From: an uncultured Eubacteriales bacterium
GTDB taxonomy: Bacteria > Bacillota > Clostridia > Oscillospirales > Oscillospiraceae
Direction: 5' to 3'
Assembly: GCA_900549475.1 (NCBI GenBank)
Contig: UROF01000025.1
Coordinates: 1-37,152 of the forward strand
Length of the DNA stretch: 37,152 nucleotides
Shown: positions 14,490 to 22,779 of the stretch, in pieces
Layout of the letters: each line of letters opens with the position of its first letter
Numbering within the stretch: the first letter of the stretch is position 1
Program-made: the position numbers and the translations under genes
Notes under the pieces: generated by a model
Databases searched by the model: none
Told to the model about the DNA's origin: nothing
The model's input: only the letters and a program-made list of their open reading frames with translations

Positions 14490-15551
14490 ATGAAAATGAA
14501 AGGTTACGCTATGCTGGGTATCGGCAAGACCGGCTGGATCGAGAAGGACGTTCCCGCCTGCGGGCCCCTGGACGCCATCGTCCGGCCCATCGCCGTCTCC
14601 CCCTGTACCTCTGATATACACACCGTTTGGGAAGGCGCCATCGGCGAGCGCACCGACATGATCCTGGGCCACGAGGCCGTGGGCGAGATCGTGGAGGTAG
14701 GCTCCCTGGTCAAGGACCTGAAGGTGGGGGAGAAGGTCATCGTCCCCGCCATCACCCCCGACTGGGGCAGTCTGGAGGCCCAGGGGGGCTACTCCATGCA
14801 CTCCGGCGGCATGCTCTCCGGCTGGAAATTCTCCAACTTCAAGGACGGCGTATTTGCTGAATACTTCCATGTCAACGAGGCCGACGCCAATCTGGCCCGG
14901 CTGCCGGAGGGCCTGGACCCTGCCGCTGCCGTCATGCTCAGCGACATGGTGCCCACCGGCTTCCACGGCGCGGAGCTGGCAGATGTGCAGTACGGTGACA
15001 GCGTGTGCGTCATCGGCATCGGCCCTGTGGGCCTGATGGCCGTGGCGGGCGCGGCCCTGCGGGGGGCGGGGCGGCTGTTCGCCGTGGGCTCCCGGCCCAA
15101 CTGCGTGGAGGTGGCCAAGGCCTACGGCGCCACTGACATCATCAACTACCGTGAGGGCGACATCGTGGCGCAGATCATGGACAAAACCGGCGGCAAGGGC
15201 GTGGACAAGGTGATCATCGCCGGCGGCGACAACGACACCTTTATCCAGGCCATCAACATGCTCAAGCCCGGCGGACGGATCGGCAACGTCAACTACCTGG
15301 GCTCCGGTGACTATGTCCGCATCCCCCGGGTGGAGTGGGGCTGCGGCATGGGCCACAAGACCATCGCCGGCGGCCTCATGCCCGGCGGACGGCTGCGGAT
15401 GGAGAAGCTGGCCGCCCTGCTGGTCAACGGCCGGCTGGACACCTCCAAACTGCTGACCCATCGCTACCAGGGCTTTGACCACCTGGAGGAGGCCCTGCTG
15501 CTGATGAAGGACAAGCCCAAGGATCTCATCAAGCCTGTGGTGGTGATGTAA
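14490..15551 (+). CDS. NADP-dependent secondary alcohol dehydrogenase (zinc-type)
   Basis: 353 residues, strongly resembling the Clostridium beijerinckii and Thermoanaerobacter brockii secondary alcohol dehydrogenases along its whole length. These reversibly reduce ketones such as acetone to 2-propanol. The catalytic zinc ligands are Cys39 ('SPCTSDIH'), His61 and Glu62 ('GHEAVG') and Asp152 ('SDMVPTGFHG'). The Rossmann motif GIGPVG is at 176-181. Gly200-Ser201-Arg202 and Tyr220, the NADPH-recognising residues of that group, are kept, so NADP(H) is the likely cofactor. As in those enzymes there is no four-cysteine structural zinc loop. ATG start with AGGAGG 8 bases upstream, and single-gene unit between terminators. 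Rex-like sites at the promoter suggest redox control. Confidence 0.95.
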   Translation: MKMKGYAMLGIGKTGWIEKDVPACGPLDAIVRPIAVSPCTSDIHTVWEGAIGERTDMILGHEAVGEIVEVGSLVKDLKVGEKVIVPAITPDWGSLEAQGGYSMHSGGMLSGWKFSNFKDGVFAEYFHVNEADANLARLPEGLDPAAAVMLSDMVPTGFHGAELADVQYGDSVCVIGIGPVGLMAVAGAALRGAGRLFAVGSRPNCVEVAKAYGATDIINYREGDIVAQIMDKTGGKGVDKVIIAGGDNDTFIQAINMLKPGGRIGNVNYLGSGDYVRIPRVEWGCGMGHKTIAGGLMPGGRLRMEKLAALLVNGRLDTSKLLTHRYQGFDHLEEALLLMKDKPKDLIKPVVVM

Positions 15552-15589
15552 AACTCTTCCCGGACACTCTCTGCCGGAAAAAAACAGGC

Positions 15590-15629
15590 AGGGCGGCTCC
15601 CCCCGATCGGGGGGAGCCGCCCTCTTTTT
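15590..15629 (+). terminator. Terminator of the alcohol dehydrogenase gene
   Basis: A 14-bp perfect stem (GGGCGGCTCCCCCC / GGGGGGAGCCGCCC) with a GATC loop, followed by TCTTTTT. Confidence 0.93.
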
Positions 15630-15752
15630 CTGCTGTGAAACAAGGGGTATTTTTCCGGGAAAATGGCGGAAAACGCCCTAAAATCCCGGCGCAACAAATC
15701 GTTTCTTGACGGTACGGGCAAAATCTGCTACCGTGGCGGCGAGGTGATAGAC

Positions 15753-16439
15753 ATGACGATCCCACAGAATCTAAAGGACCTGCGCCGCCTCTCCGGTATG
15801 ACCCAGGAGCAGGTGGCGGAGAAGGTGGGCCTGACCCGGCAGGCCATCTCCAGCTATGAGTCCGGGCGGACCCAGCCGGACCTTGCCATGCTGGAAAAGC
15901 TGGCGGAGGTCTACGGGGTGGAGATCACAGACGTGCTTTACGGCGCCGCCCCCCGCCAGCAGCGGCTGCGGCTCCTGCGGCGGCTGGCCCTGGGCTTTGC
16001 CGTGACAGTGCTGGGACTGCTGCTGCTGCGCTCGGCGGTGAGGCTGTGGGCCAACACCTTCCTGGCCTTCCCCGACGGCACGATCATCACCGAGGCCACA
16101 AAGCCCCTGTTGGATCAGCGCATTGCCATCGGCGATTTCTGTGAAGGGCTGGAAAGCCTGGCAGGGACGGTGTCCCTCCTGGGCTGTCTCATTCTGGGGG
16201 CCGTCATGGCCTTTGTGAAGCCCCTGCCCCCCGCCAAAACGGTGGTCTGGGCCTTTCTGGCCTTCCTGGCCGCTGCCGGAGCAGTCACCGTGCCCTTCGC
16301 CCTGCTGGACGGGCTCTACCAGCCCATCGACTACTACCTGCCGGTGGAGCTGATGGTCCTGCCGCCGGTGGTGCTGCTGCTGCTCTGGTGGGGCATCCTG
16401 GCCCTGGTCCGGCGGAAAAAGGACCGTTCCGCCCTATAG
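15753..16439 (+). CDS. Membrane-anchored XRE-family protein
   Basis: 228 residues. The N-terminal HTH_3 domain (about 5-60) reads 'LKDLRRLSGMTQEQVAEKVG' then 'LTRQAISSYESGRTQPD'. A basic linker follows, then four hydrophobic segments (about 73-93, 137-158, 163-185 and 195-220), so the DNA-binding domain faces the cytoplasm from a membrane anchor. The ATG at 15753 has GAGGTG about 7 bases upstream; an in-frame extension to 15663 lacks a site and runs over the promoter. A TTGACG (15706-15711) with a poor TACCGT -10 17 bases on may drive it. HTH proteins with membrane tails are common in clostridia, and target and signal are unknown. Confidence 0.85.
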   Translation: MTIPQNLKDLRRLSGMTQEQVAEKVGLTRQAISSYESGRTQPDLAMLEKLAEVYGVEITDVLYGAAPRQQRLRLLRRLALGFAVTVLGLLLLRSAVRLWANTFLAFPDGTIITEATKPLLDQRIAIGDFCEGLESLAGTVSLLGCLILGAVMAFVKPLPPAKTVVWAFLAFLAAAGAVTVPFALLDGLYQPIDYYLPVELMVLPPVVLLLLWWGILALVRRKKDRSAL

Positions 16440-16487
16440 ACCGTCCGGAATCCCCACCGGGTGGTCCCATCCATTGGAACGTATCCC

Positions 16488-17027
16488 TTATTTCCATTCG
16501 TGGCTGAGAATCCGCATCATAATAAAATCACTGTATGTATTGTTGTAGTAATAGGCCTCTTCCTGAATACCTTCCTGCTTGAATCCGATCTTCTTGTAGA
16601 ACGCCAGCGCATCGGTATTCAATCCCACTACCCCGATGGAGACACGGTGCATGTCATACTGGTGGAAGGCCATATCCAGCATGATGCGAATGGCTTCTGT
16701 CCCGTAGCCCTTATGCTGCATCTTTGGATCGGGAATGATGATCGTAAGATCGGTCTGGTGCCATGCGGGAAACATACGGAGCAGGCCCGTCTCACCTATG
16801 ATATTGCCGTCCAGATCTGTAATCGTGAACCAAACCGAGTCTTTCGATTTATGGTTGACGGTAATGCAAGTTTTCATCTCTTCCTCAATGATAGGCTTCT
16901 CAAAACCGCATTGAAACATAACCTTCGGCTGATTGAACCAATAGGTATAAAACGGCACATCTTCTTCTCTTTGCTCCCGCAAAATAATCCGTTTCCCTCT
17001 GATTTCTTGATCCATATGTTTTCTCAT
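16488..17027 (-). CDS. GNAT family N-acetyltransferase
   Basis: 179 residues, of the RimJ/RimL-like (Acetyltransf_3) type: 'GKRIILREQREEDVPFYTYWFNQPKVM' at the start, 'IGETGLLRM', and the acetyl-CoA site 'HKGYGTEAIRIMLDMAF' with 'RVSIGVVGLNTDALAFYKKIGF' after it. Members acetylate ribosomal-protein N-termini, antibiotics or small amines; the substrate here is unknown. I set the start at 17027, where AAAGG precedes the ATG. An open frame runs on upstream but only antisense to the MocR gene, so I rejected it. Base composition is clearly more AT-rich than its neighbours, with clustered AAA/TTT/ATT codons, which suggests recent acquisition. Confidence 0.88.
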   Translation of the reverse strand: MRKHMDQEIRGKRIILREQREEDVPFYTYWFNQPKVMFQCGFEKPIIEEEMKTCITVNHKSKDSVWFTITDLDGNIIGETGLLRMFPAWHQTDLTIIIPDPKMQHKGYGTEAIRIMLDMAFHQYDMHRVSIGVVGLNTDALAFYKKIGFKQEGIQEEAYYYNNTYSDFIMMRILSHEWK

Positions 17028-17068
17028 AAACCTTTCTTTTATTTCTGCCGATGCCGGTTTTAGCCCCA

Positions 17069-18484
17069 TCAGCCCCAGGCCCGCTTCAGGGCCGCCGTCA
17101 GGGCGGGGATGTCCTCGTCCTGAAGGGAGGCGTAGCCCAGCACCACCGTATTCTCCGGGCAGGTCTCCCGGTCCTCCATGTAGTACTGGCTCAAGCCCCG
17201 GAGGGCCACCCCCTCCCGCCGGGCGGAATGGACCATGGCCTGCTCCCCGGGGCCGTCCCGGAGGGTCAGCAGCAGGTGGAGCCCGGTGTGGCGGCCCTGG
17301 AGGACGATGTTCTCCCGGCCGAAGGCCTCCTCCAGGGCGGAGGCCAGGGCGGACATCCGGCCCCGGTACACGCTGCGCATCCGGGAGAGATGGCGGGTAA
17401 AATGGCCCTGGGACAGGAAACGGCACAGGGTCTGTTGCTCAAAGCGGCTGACGGTGTTGGCGTAGCTGCCGAACACCGCCTGGTACCGGCCCAGCAGGCC
17501 CATGGGCAGCACCATGCAGGCGATACGGATGCTGGGAGCCAGGCTCTTGGAGAAGGTGCAGAGATAGATCACCGGTCCCCACCGGCCGCCCATACCCTGG
17601 AGACTGGGGAGAGGCCGGGTATCAAAGCGGAACTCCGCGTCGTAGTCGTCCTCCAGAATATACCGTCCCGGCCGGGCCTGGGCCCACCGCAGCAGCTGGG
17701 AGCGGCGGGCGGCAGGCATGGTAACGGCGGTAGGGAAGTGGTGGCTGGGGGTGACATAACACAGGTCCGCCCCGCTTTGCTCCAGGCCCTCCGCCGAGAG
17801 GCCCCCCTCGTCAATGACCACACACCGGCAGGGTATGCCGTTGTTCTCCAAAATCATCCGGGAGCGGTCGTAGCCCGGGTTTTCCACCGCCGCCGTCACC
17901 GGCCCCAGCAGCCGGGCCGCCAGGCCCAGCAGATACTCCACACCGGCTCCCACCACGATCTGTTCCACGCCGCAGTCCACCCCCCGGTAGGCCCGGAGGT
18001 ACTCCGCCAGCTCCCGGCGCAGGTCCTCGTCCCCCTGACGGTGGCCGTGGCGCAGCAGCTCCGGCTCTCCGTAGAGGAGATCCCGCTGAATTCTTCCCCA
18101 GGTGCGGAAGGGGAACAGGGCGGTATCCACGCCGCCGGTGGAGAGGTCAAATTTCGGCGGCGGCTCCTCATCCCCGGCGGGGCGCCCGCCGCCGGAAAGC
18201 CGCTGGGAGGGAGGCGCCTCCACCGCCGGAAAACCGCCGCTCTCCAGCACGAAAAAGCCGCTGCGCTGCCGGGCCTCCAGATACCCCTCCGCCACCAGCA
18301 TCTGGTAGGCGGCGTCCACCGTGTTTACCGCCACCGCCAGCTGGCCCGCCAGGGCCCGCTTTCCCGGCAGCCGGTCTCCCGGCTTCAGAACACCGGAACG
18401 GATCTGTGATGCCAGGCTCTCATAGAGCTGCTGATACAGGGGTTTTTCCCCGCCGCTGTCCAGACACAGCGTCAGCTGCAGCAT
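17069..18484 (-). CDS. MocR-type regulator (GntR HTH fused to a PLP aminotransferase-like domain), PdxR-like
   Basis: 471 residues. The N-terminal GntR winged helix (about 10-80) has 'PLYQQLYESLASQIRSGVLK', 'GDRLPGKRALAGQLAVAVNT' and 'VDAAYQMLVAEGYLEARQ'. A linker (about 85-110) leads to a fold-type I aminotransferase domain with 'TPSHHFPTA' (245-253), 'EDDYDAEFRF' (278-287) and the PLP lysine Lys313 in 'TFSKSLAPSIR'. I chose the ATG at 18484 because GGGAGG lies just upstream. MocR proteins of the PdxR group sense pyridoxal phosphate. The divergent neighbour is an ECF S-component, so control of vitamin B6 uptake is the most likely role (inference from context). Confidence 0.92.
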   Translation of the reverse strand: MLQLTLCLDSGGEKPLYQQLYESLASQIRSGVLKPGDRLPGKRALAGQLAVAVNTVDAAYQMLVAEGYLEARQRSGFFVLESGGFPAVEAPPSQRLSGGGRPAGDEEPPPKFDLSTGGVDTALFPFRTWGRIQRDLLYGEPELLRHGHRQGDEDLRRELAEYLRAYRGVDCGVEQIVVGAGVEYLLGLAARLLGPVTAAVENPGYDRSRMILENNGIPCRCVVIDEGGLSAEGLEQSGADLCYVTPSHHFPTAVTMPAARRSQLLRWAQARPGRYILEDDYDAEFRFDTRPLPSLQGMGGRWGPVIYLCTFSKSLAPSIRIACMVLPMGLLGRYQAVFGSYANTVSRFEQQTLCRFLSQGHFTRHLSRMRSVYRGRMSALASALEEAFGRENIVLQGRHTGLHLLLTLRDGPGEQAMVHSARREGVALRGLSQYYMEDRETCPENTVVLGYASLQDEDIPALTAALKRAWG

Positions 18485-18511
18485 AGGACCACCTCCCAAA
18501 CTGAACCCATA

Positions 18512-18552
18512 AAATATCTATATTCTGGGTGTTTCAATAGAATCAGATATTT
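18512..18552. promoter_or_regulatory. Inverted repeat between the MocR and ECF genes, with the ECF promoter
   Basis: AAATATCT (18512-18519) and AGATATTT (18545-18552) are exact inverted repeats flanking the only AT-rich stretch of the intergenic space. A TATAAT (18554-18559) follows directly and is the -10 box for the ECF gene, with a weak -35 (TTTCAA) 16 bases upstream. Likely the MocR binding region. A GCCGCC / GGCGGC hairpin lies in the short leader before the ECF ribosome binding site. Confidence 0.55.
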
Positions 18553-18608
18553 GTATAATAGCACATAGAAAAAGCCGCCGTCAAGGCGGCGGCAGGGAGG
18601 AACGAACC

Positions 18609-19199
18609 ATGATCCACGAAAGTAAAGAGACAAAACTGCTGGTGAAGCTGTGCGTGGCCGCTATGATGGCCGCCCTGGTATTTGCCGGAAACTATATGCG
18701 GGTGAAGATCCCCGTGAGCCTGGGCGGCACCACCGCCTTCACCCTGGCCAACATCCTCTGCGCCCTGTCGGGACTGCTGCTGGGGCCCTGGTGGGGCGGC
18801 CTGGCGGCGGGCCTTGGCTCCGCTATCTTTGATATGCTGGACCCGGAGTACATTGTGGAGGCCCCCATCACCTTTGTGACCAAGGGTATGTACGGCTTGG
18901 TAGCGGGATTGGTACTCTACTATCTGTTCCGCAATGCCAAGGAGAAGTACGGTCCCCAGCTCATCGCCACCGCCTGCGCCGCAGTGTGCTATATGGTGGT
19001 CTACTCCGTGAAGGTGTTTTTCTACAACGGCATGCTGATCCAGGGCTTGCCCGGTGCGGATCAGTGCTGGCTGCTGGTGCTGTCCAAGATGCCTGCCACC
19101 GTCTTTAACGGCGTGGTGGCTATGGTGGGCGCGCCTATCCTGGGCGTGGCGGTGATGAAGGCTCTGCGCAGCGCCCATATGGGGAAGCTACTGGCCTGA
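18609..19199 (+). CDS. ECF transporter S component, probably vitamin B6-related
   Basis: 196 residues; integral membrane substrate-binding subunit that docks with a shared EcfT-EcfA-EcfA' energising module. Five or six hydrophobic segments span the length. The early 'KLCVAAMMAALVFAGNYMRV' segment and the following 'LGGTTAFTLANILCALSGLLLGPWWGG' stretch are typical of S components, where small residues contact EcfT. ATG start with GGGAGG 8 bases upstream. No EcfA/T genes are nearby, as expected for group II transporters. The divergent PLP-binding MocR regulator points to pyridoxine/pyridoxal as substrate; sequence alone does not prove this. Confidence 0.88.
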   Translation: MIHESKETKLLVKLCVAAMMAALVFAGNYMRVKIPVSLGGTTAFTLANILCALSGLLLGPWWGGLAAGLGSAIFDMLDPEYIVEAPITFVTKGMYGLVAGLVLYYLFRNAKEKYGPQLIATACAAVCYMVVYSVKVFFYNGMLIQGLPGADQCWLLVLSKMPATVFNGVVAMVGAPILGVAVMKALRSAHMGKLLA

Positions 19200-19213
19200 C
19201 AGGAGAGGGATAA

Positions 19214-19248
19214 AGAGAGGTCCGCCGGTGGGCGGACCTCTCTTTTTG
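19214..19248 (+). terminator. Terminator of the ECF S-component gene
   Basis: AGAGAGGTCCGCC / GGCGGACCTCTCT, a 13-bp perfect stem with GGTG loop, followed by TTTTT. Confidence 0.93.
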
Positions 19249-19254
19249 TTTTTG

Positions 19255-19880
19255 CCGGGGCTGCGGCCCCGGTGCCCGGTTTTTGCGGGGCCTACCCGGC
19301 CCAGGCGGCATATCCGAAGTAAGCCGCTTCGGGCTTCGGTTCCCGGGCCTACCCGGCCCGGACCCGGGTAACTTTTTGTACGCACAAAAAGTTACCAAAA
19401 AGGCGCCGGGGAGACCCCAGACCCCCGTTTTTTCCCAATCGGACACCTGCAAAGGAGCACTGCGCAGCCACTGAACTACCGAATCCTTCGGGTATCTGAT
19501 CTCCGCCGGGTATCTCGTCCGGCTTCGGCTGACACCCTTTTGAAGGGGAAGATGAATCTTTTTTCTGCCGCGAACTGCCTGCGCCTATGAAAAGCAACCA
19601 GGTTTCCGATAAGAAAAACGTGCAAAGTCCCCCATCCCGAGGGGCGACAGCCGAAGTGGGATACCCACCGCACCGATCACGAGGAGGCCGAAGGCAAAGC
19701 GGTATTTCAGCGGCAGCCGGGTATCACCCCTGATCGTGTCCGATTGGGCAACAGCGGTGGTCCGGCCCGAAGGGGGCCGGCGCTTTTTCGGTCCACTTTT
19801 GTGCGTACAAAAGTGGACCCGCCGGAGGCAAAACAGCGCTGAGGGCCGCTGCCCGCCCCCTTTGAACCCCCGGGGTGCGG
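19255..19880 (+). repeat. Large palindromic intergenic repeat, copy D
   Basis: Complete copy. The left arm has outer hairpin GGTAACTTTTTGT / ACAAAAAGTTACC (about 19368-19396) and ends with TCCCAATCGGAC (19433-19444). The inner left segment (about 19459-19540) is an inverted relative of the core. The core is at 19632-19712, with CCGCACCGATCACGA (one base changed). The right arm begins GTCCGATTGGGC (19738-19749). Its outer hairpin is GGTCCACTTTTGT / ACAAAAGTGGACC (about 19791-19820), and the right flank is the reverse complement of the flank that precedes the left arm in copies A and E (GCAGCGGCCCTCAGCGCTG). No coding gene seen. Confidence 0.85.
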
Positions 19881-20004
19881 GGTGGAGCTCCCGCTGGTAA
19901 GCACCAGGATTCCATTCCCTCCGGTGGAAAGCGGCAAAATAATTCCTTTCATCAGCATAAAATTTTTCTTTTGGGAAAAACTTTCCCCAAAAGGAGGAAT
20001 GTCT

Positions 20005-20451
20005 GTGGATATTACCCGGGACATGAGCAAACAGGAATACGCCGCGCTGATCAAACAGCGGGAAAAGCCCTCGCCCATCGTAAAGGACTGCACCCTGGCC
20101 TTTCTCATCGGCGGGGCCATCTGCGTACTGGGCCAGCTGATCCGGGAGGGTTGGCTGTCCCTGGGCCTCAGCGACCAGGACGCCGCCACCGCTACCTCCG
20201 CATCGCTCATCCTGCTGTCGGTACTGCTGACGGGACTCAACGTCTACAACAAGATCGCCCGGTTCGGCGGGGCGGGGACCCTGGTGCCTATCACCGGTTT
20301 TGCCAACGCTGTGGCCTCCCCGGCCATCGACTTCCGCAGCGAGGGCTTCGTCACCGGTATGGCCGCCCGGATGTTTACCGTGGCAGGGCCGGTGATCGTC
20401 TACGGCGTCATCGCCAGCGCCATTTATGGTGTATTCCTGTGTTTGTGGTGA
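20005..20451 (+). CDS. spoVAC: Stage V sporulation protein AC homologue
   Basis: 148 residues, matching SpoVAC in size and in its diagnostic stretches: 'AFLIGGAICVLGQLIREGW', 'LILLSVLLTGLNVYNKIARF', 'GGAGTLVPITGFANAVASPA' and 'FRSEGFVTGMAARMFTVAGP'. Several membrane segments. SpoVA proteins form the channel for dipicolinic acid in spores. Normally spoVAC is followed by spoVAD and spoVAE; here it stands alone, so it may be an extra copy. I prefer GTG at 20005 (7 bases after GGAGG) over the ATG at 19999 (1 base after). A CTTTTGGG / CCCAAAAG hairpin (19968-19993) abuts the ribosome binding site. A CATAAAAT box upstream is compatible with a mother-cell sigma factor, but this is uncertain. Confidence 0.88.
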   Translation: MDITRDMSKQEYAALIKQREKPSPIVKDCTLAFLIGGAICVLGQLIREGWLSLGLSDQDAATATSASLILLSVLLTGLNVYNKIARFGGAGTLVPITGFANAVASPAIDFRSEGFVTGMAARMFTVAGPVIVYGVIASAIYGVFLCLW

Positions 20452-20457
20452 CAAGAA

Positions 20458-20495
20458 AGAGGGCCTGTACCGGTAAAACCGGACAGGCCCTCTCT
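20458..20495. terminator. Bidirectional terminator between spoVAC and the MATE gene
   Basis: AGAGGGCCTGT ... ACAGGCCCTCT with an inner CCGGT/ACCGG pairing. On the minus strand it is followed by TTCTT, on the plus strand by TCTGTCATGCTTTTTT. Confidence 0.7.
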
Positions 20496-20506
20496 GTCAT
20501 GCTTTT

Positions 20507-21857
20507 TTACTCCGCCAGACTGCCCCGGCGCTTCCAGCGGCCGGAGAGGAAGTAGAGCACGGTAGCGATGGAACCAAAGATCCAGCCGATACCAAAGCCA
20601 TAGTACATATAATCCGGCCCGAAGAAGTGGGCCAGCAGATACACTCCGGGGATACGCAGCAGCACCTGACTGGTCACCACCGTCAGCATGGGCACCACGC
20701 TCTCGCCCGCCCCCCGCATCACGCTGCACATGGTGAACTGCACCGCAAAGAAGGGGTAGAAGGGCAGGATACACTGCAGCAGCAGAGCCGCCCCCCGGAT
20801 GGCCCCCTGGCTGTCGGTAAAGAAGGACGCGGCGGCAAACCGGGCAGGGTATAGGATGGCAATGATCAGCACACACCAGGCGATGGAGTAGCAGATACCG
20901 GTGAATACGCCCCGGCGGACCCGGTCCTCCTTCTTGGCCCCCACATTCTGCCCCACAAAGGCGGTAATGGCAGAGGCAATGGCCTGGATGGGCAGGAAGG
21001 CCATGCTGTCCAGCTTGTTGCCCACGTTGTAGCCGGCGGCATAGGAGATTGACCTGGCTCATGACGGCCATCATGCCCATGGATACGGTGGCAAACTGGA
21101 TGCCCGCCGGCAGGCCGATGCCCATGATCTTTTTGAACAGGCCCTTGTCAAAGCGCAGGCAGAAGGGCCGGATGGCAAAGGCGGTATAGTTGCGGTTGAT
21201 ATAGAACACGCCGAAGATCCAGGAGCAGAACTGGGAGATAATGGTGGCGATGGCCACGCCCGCCACCCCCCAGTGGAACTGGAGGACGAACAGCAGGTCC
21301 AGCACGATGTTCATTACCGCCGAAATACCCAGGAACAGCAGGGAGGCCCGGCTGTTGCCCACTCCCTGGAGGATACCGGAGTTGATATTATAGCCAATGG
21401 TACCGATCAGGCCTCCGGACACGATCATCAGGTACAGGTAGGCCTCTCCCATGGCGGCGTCCTCCACCCGCATCAGCACCAGTACCGGTCGGGCGATCAG
21501 CAGGGCCACCACTGTAATGGGCACCACCGCCAGGGTGAAGAAGGTATAGGTGGTATCCACCACGTCCCGGATCCGTTCCATCTTCCCAGCGCCGTAGTAC
21601 TGGGCGATGGTGACGGTGGTACCGTTGCTGAGCCCCATAAAGAGGGACGTGAACATAAAGATCACCGGATAGCCGATGCCTACGGCGGCCAGAGCCGCCT
21701 CACTGACAAACCGGCCCACCACCCAGCTGTCCACCATGTTGTACAGCTGCTGCAGCAGGCTCCCCAAAAACATAGGGAAGGCAAAGGCCAGCAAATGGCC
21801 GGCGATGCTTCCCTCCGTCATATTCCGCAGCTTGTGGCTGCTTGTCTGTTTCTCCAT
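20507..21857 (-). pseudogene. MATE family efflux transporter, frameshifted
   Basis: The minus strand encodes a complete MATE (NorM/DinF-like) transporter in two frames. The first part (21857 to about 21050) starts 'MEKQTSSHKLRNMTEG' and ends '...MGMMAVMSQVN'. The second (about 21049 to 20507) resumes 'SYAAGYNVGNKLDSMAFLPI' and continues to the stop. The break lies within 21041-21050, where AATCTCCTAT has one base too many for the expected N-S-Y. The two parts together give about 450 residues with 12 membrane segments, the family norm. MATE proteins export cationic drugs/metabolites using Na+ or H+. It is either a recent pseudogene or an assembly error. ATG start with GGAGGGAGAG directly upstream; divergent from xth. 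Confidence 0.85.
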
Positions 21858-21936
21858 CTCTCCCTCCGCCCAGGCGGGGCGCTCCTCTCCCTCAGATTTC
21901 TTTCTCCTTCTTATCGTGTATTTCCGCAAATTGCAA

Positions 21937-21965
21937 TTGTTTTCCCCAGGACCCCCTGGTATACT
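21937..21965 (+). promoter_or_regulatory. Promoter of the exonuclease III gene
   Basis: TTGTTT (21937-21942), 17-bp spacer, TATACT (21960-21965). Confidence 0.7.
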
Positions 21966-21999
21966 GATATCACTATTCCCCACCAAAGGAGAACTGCCC

Positions 22000-22752
22000 A
22001 TGAAACTGATTTCCTGGAACGTCAACGGCCTGCGTGCCTGCCTGCAGAAGGGCTTTCTGGACTTCTGCCGGGACAGCGGCGCCGACATATACTGCCTGCA
22101 GGAGACAAAGCTCCAGGCAGGCCAGGCGGAGGTGGACCTGCCCGGTTACCACATGTACTGGAACTACGCCGACAAGAAGGGCTACTCCGGCACCGCCATC
22201 TTTACCCGGCAGGAGCCTCTCTCTGTGACCTACGGCTTCGGTGAGGACCTCCACCGCCACGAGGGCCGGGTCATTACCGCCGAATTTCCCGACTTCTATC
22301 TGGTGTGCTGCTACACCCCCAACGCCCAGGACGGCCTCAAGCGCATCGACTACCGCATGCAGTGGGAGGACGACTTCCGCGCCTACCTCACGGAGCTGGA
22401 TGGGAAAAAGCCGGTGGTCCTCTGCGGCGACCTGAATGTGGCCCACCAGGAGATCGACCTGAAGAACCCCGGCCCCAACCGGGGCAACGCCGGTTTCTCC
22501 GACGAGGAGCGGGGCAAGATGACGGAGCTGCTCTCTGCCGGATTCGTGGACACCTTCCGCCATCTGTACCCGGACCGTACCGGGGCCTACAGCTGGTGGA
22601 GCTACCGCTTCAACGCCCGGAAGAACAACGCCGGGTGGCGGATCGACTACTTTATCGTTTCCCAGCGGCTCACCGACCGGGTGGCAGCAGCGGACATCCT
22701 CTCCGATGTGTACGGCAGCGACCACTGCCCGGTACTGCTGGAGCTGAAGTGA
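22000..22752 (+). CDS. xth: Exodeoxyribonuclease III / AP endonuclease
   Basis: 250 residues. Endonuclease/exonuclease/phosphatase fold of the ExoIII/Ape1 family: Asn7 ('SWNVNGLRA'), metal-binding Glu35 ('CLQETKLQ'), Tyr107 ('CCYTPNAQ'), Asp146/Asn148 ('GDLNVAH') and C-terminal Asp241-His242 ('SDHCPVLLEL'). It cleaves abasic sites in base-excision repair and removes 3' blocks. 'GWRIDYFIVSQRL' is the usual late strand. ATG start with AAAGGAG 8 bases upstream and its own promoter. Divergent from the MATE gene. Repeat copy E follows its 3' end. Confidence 0.95.
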   Translation: MKLISWNVNGLRACLQKGFLDFCRDSGADIYCLQETKLQAGQAEVDLPGYHMYWNYADKKGYSGTAIFTRQEPLSVTYGFGEDLHRHEGRVITAEFPDFYLVCCYTPNAQDGLKRIDYRMQWEDDFRAYLTELDGKKPVVLCGDLNVAHQEIDLKNPGPNRGNAGFSDEERGKMTELLSAGFVDTFRHLYPDRTGAYSWWSYRFNARKNNAGWRIDYFIVSQRLTDRVAAADILSDVYGSDHCPVLLELK

Positions 22753-22779
22753 GAAAACTCCCGGGGCGTCCTGCCCCGG

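Noticed and set aside
17028..17426. N-terminal extension of the GNAT protein
   Set aside because: This part is antisense to the MocR gene, Pro/Gly/Arg-rich and unlike any acetyltransferase. The homology and ribosome binding site begin at 17027.
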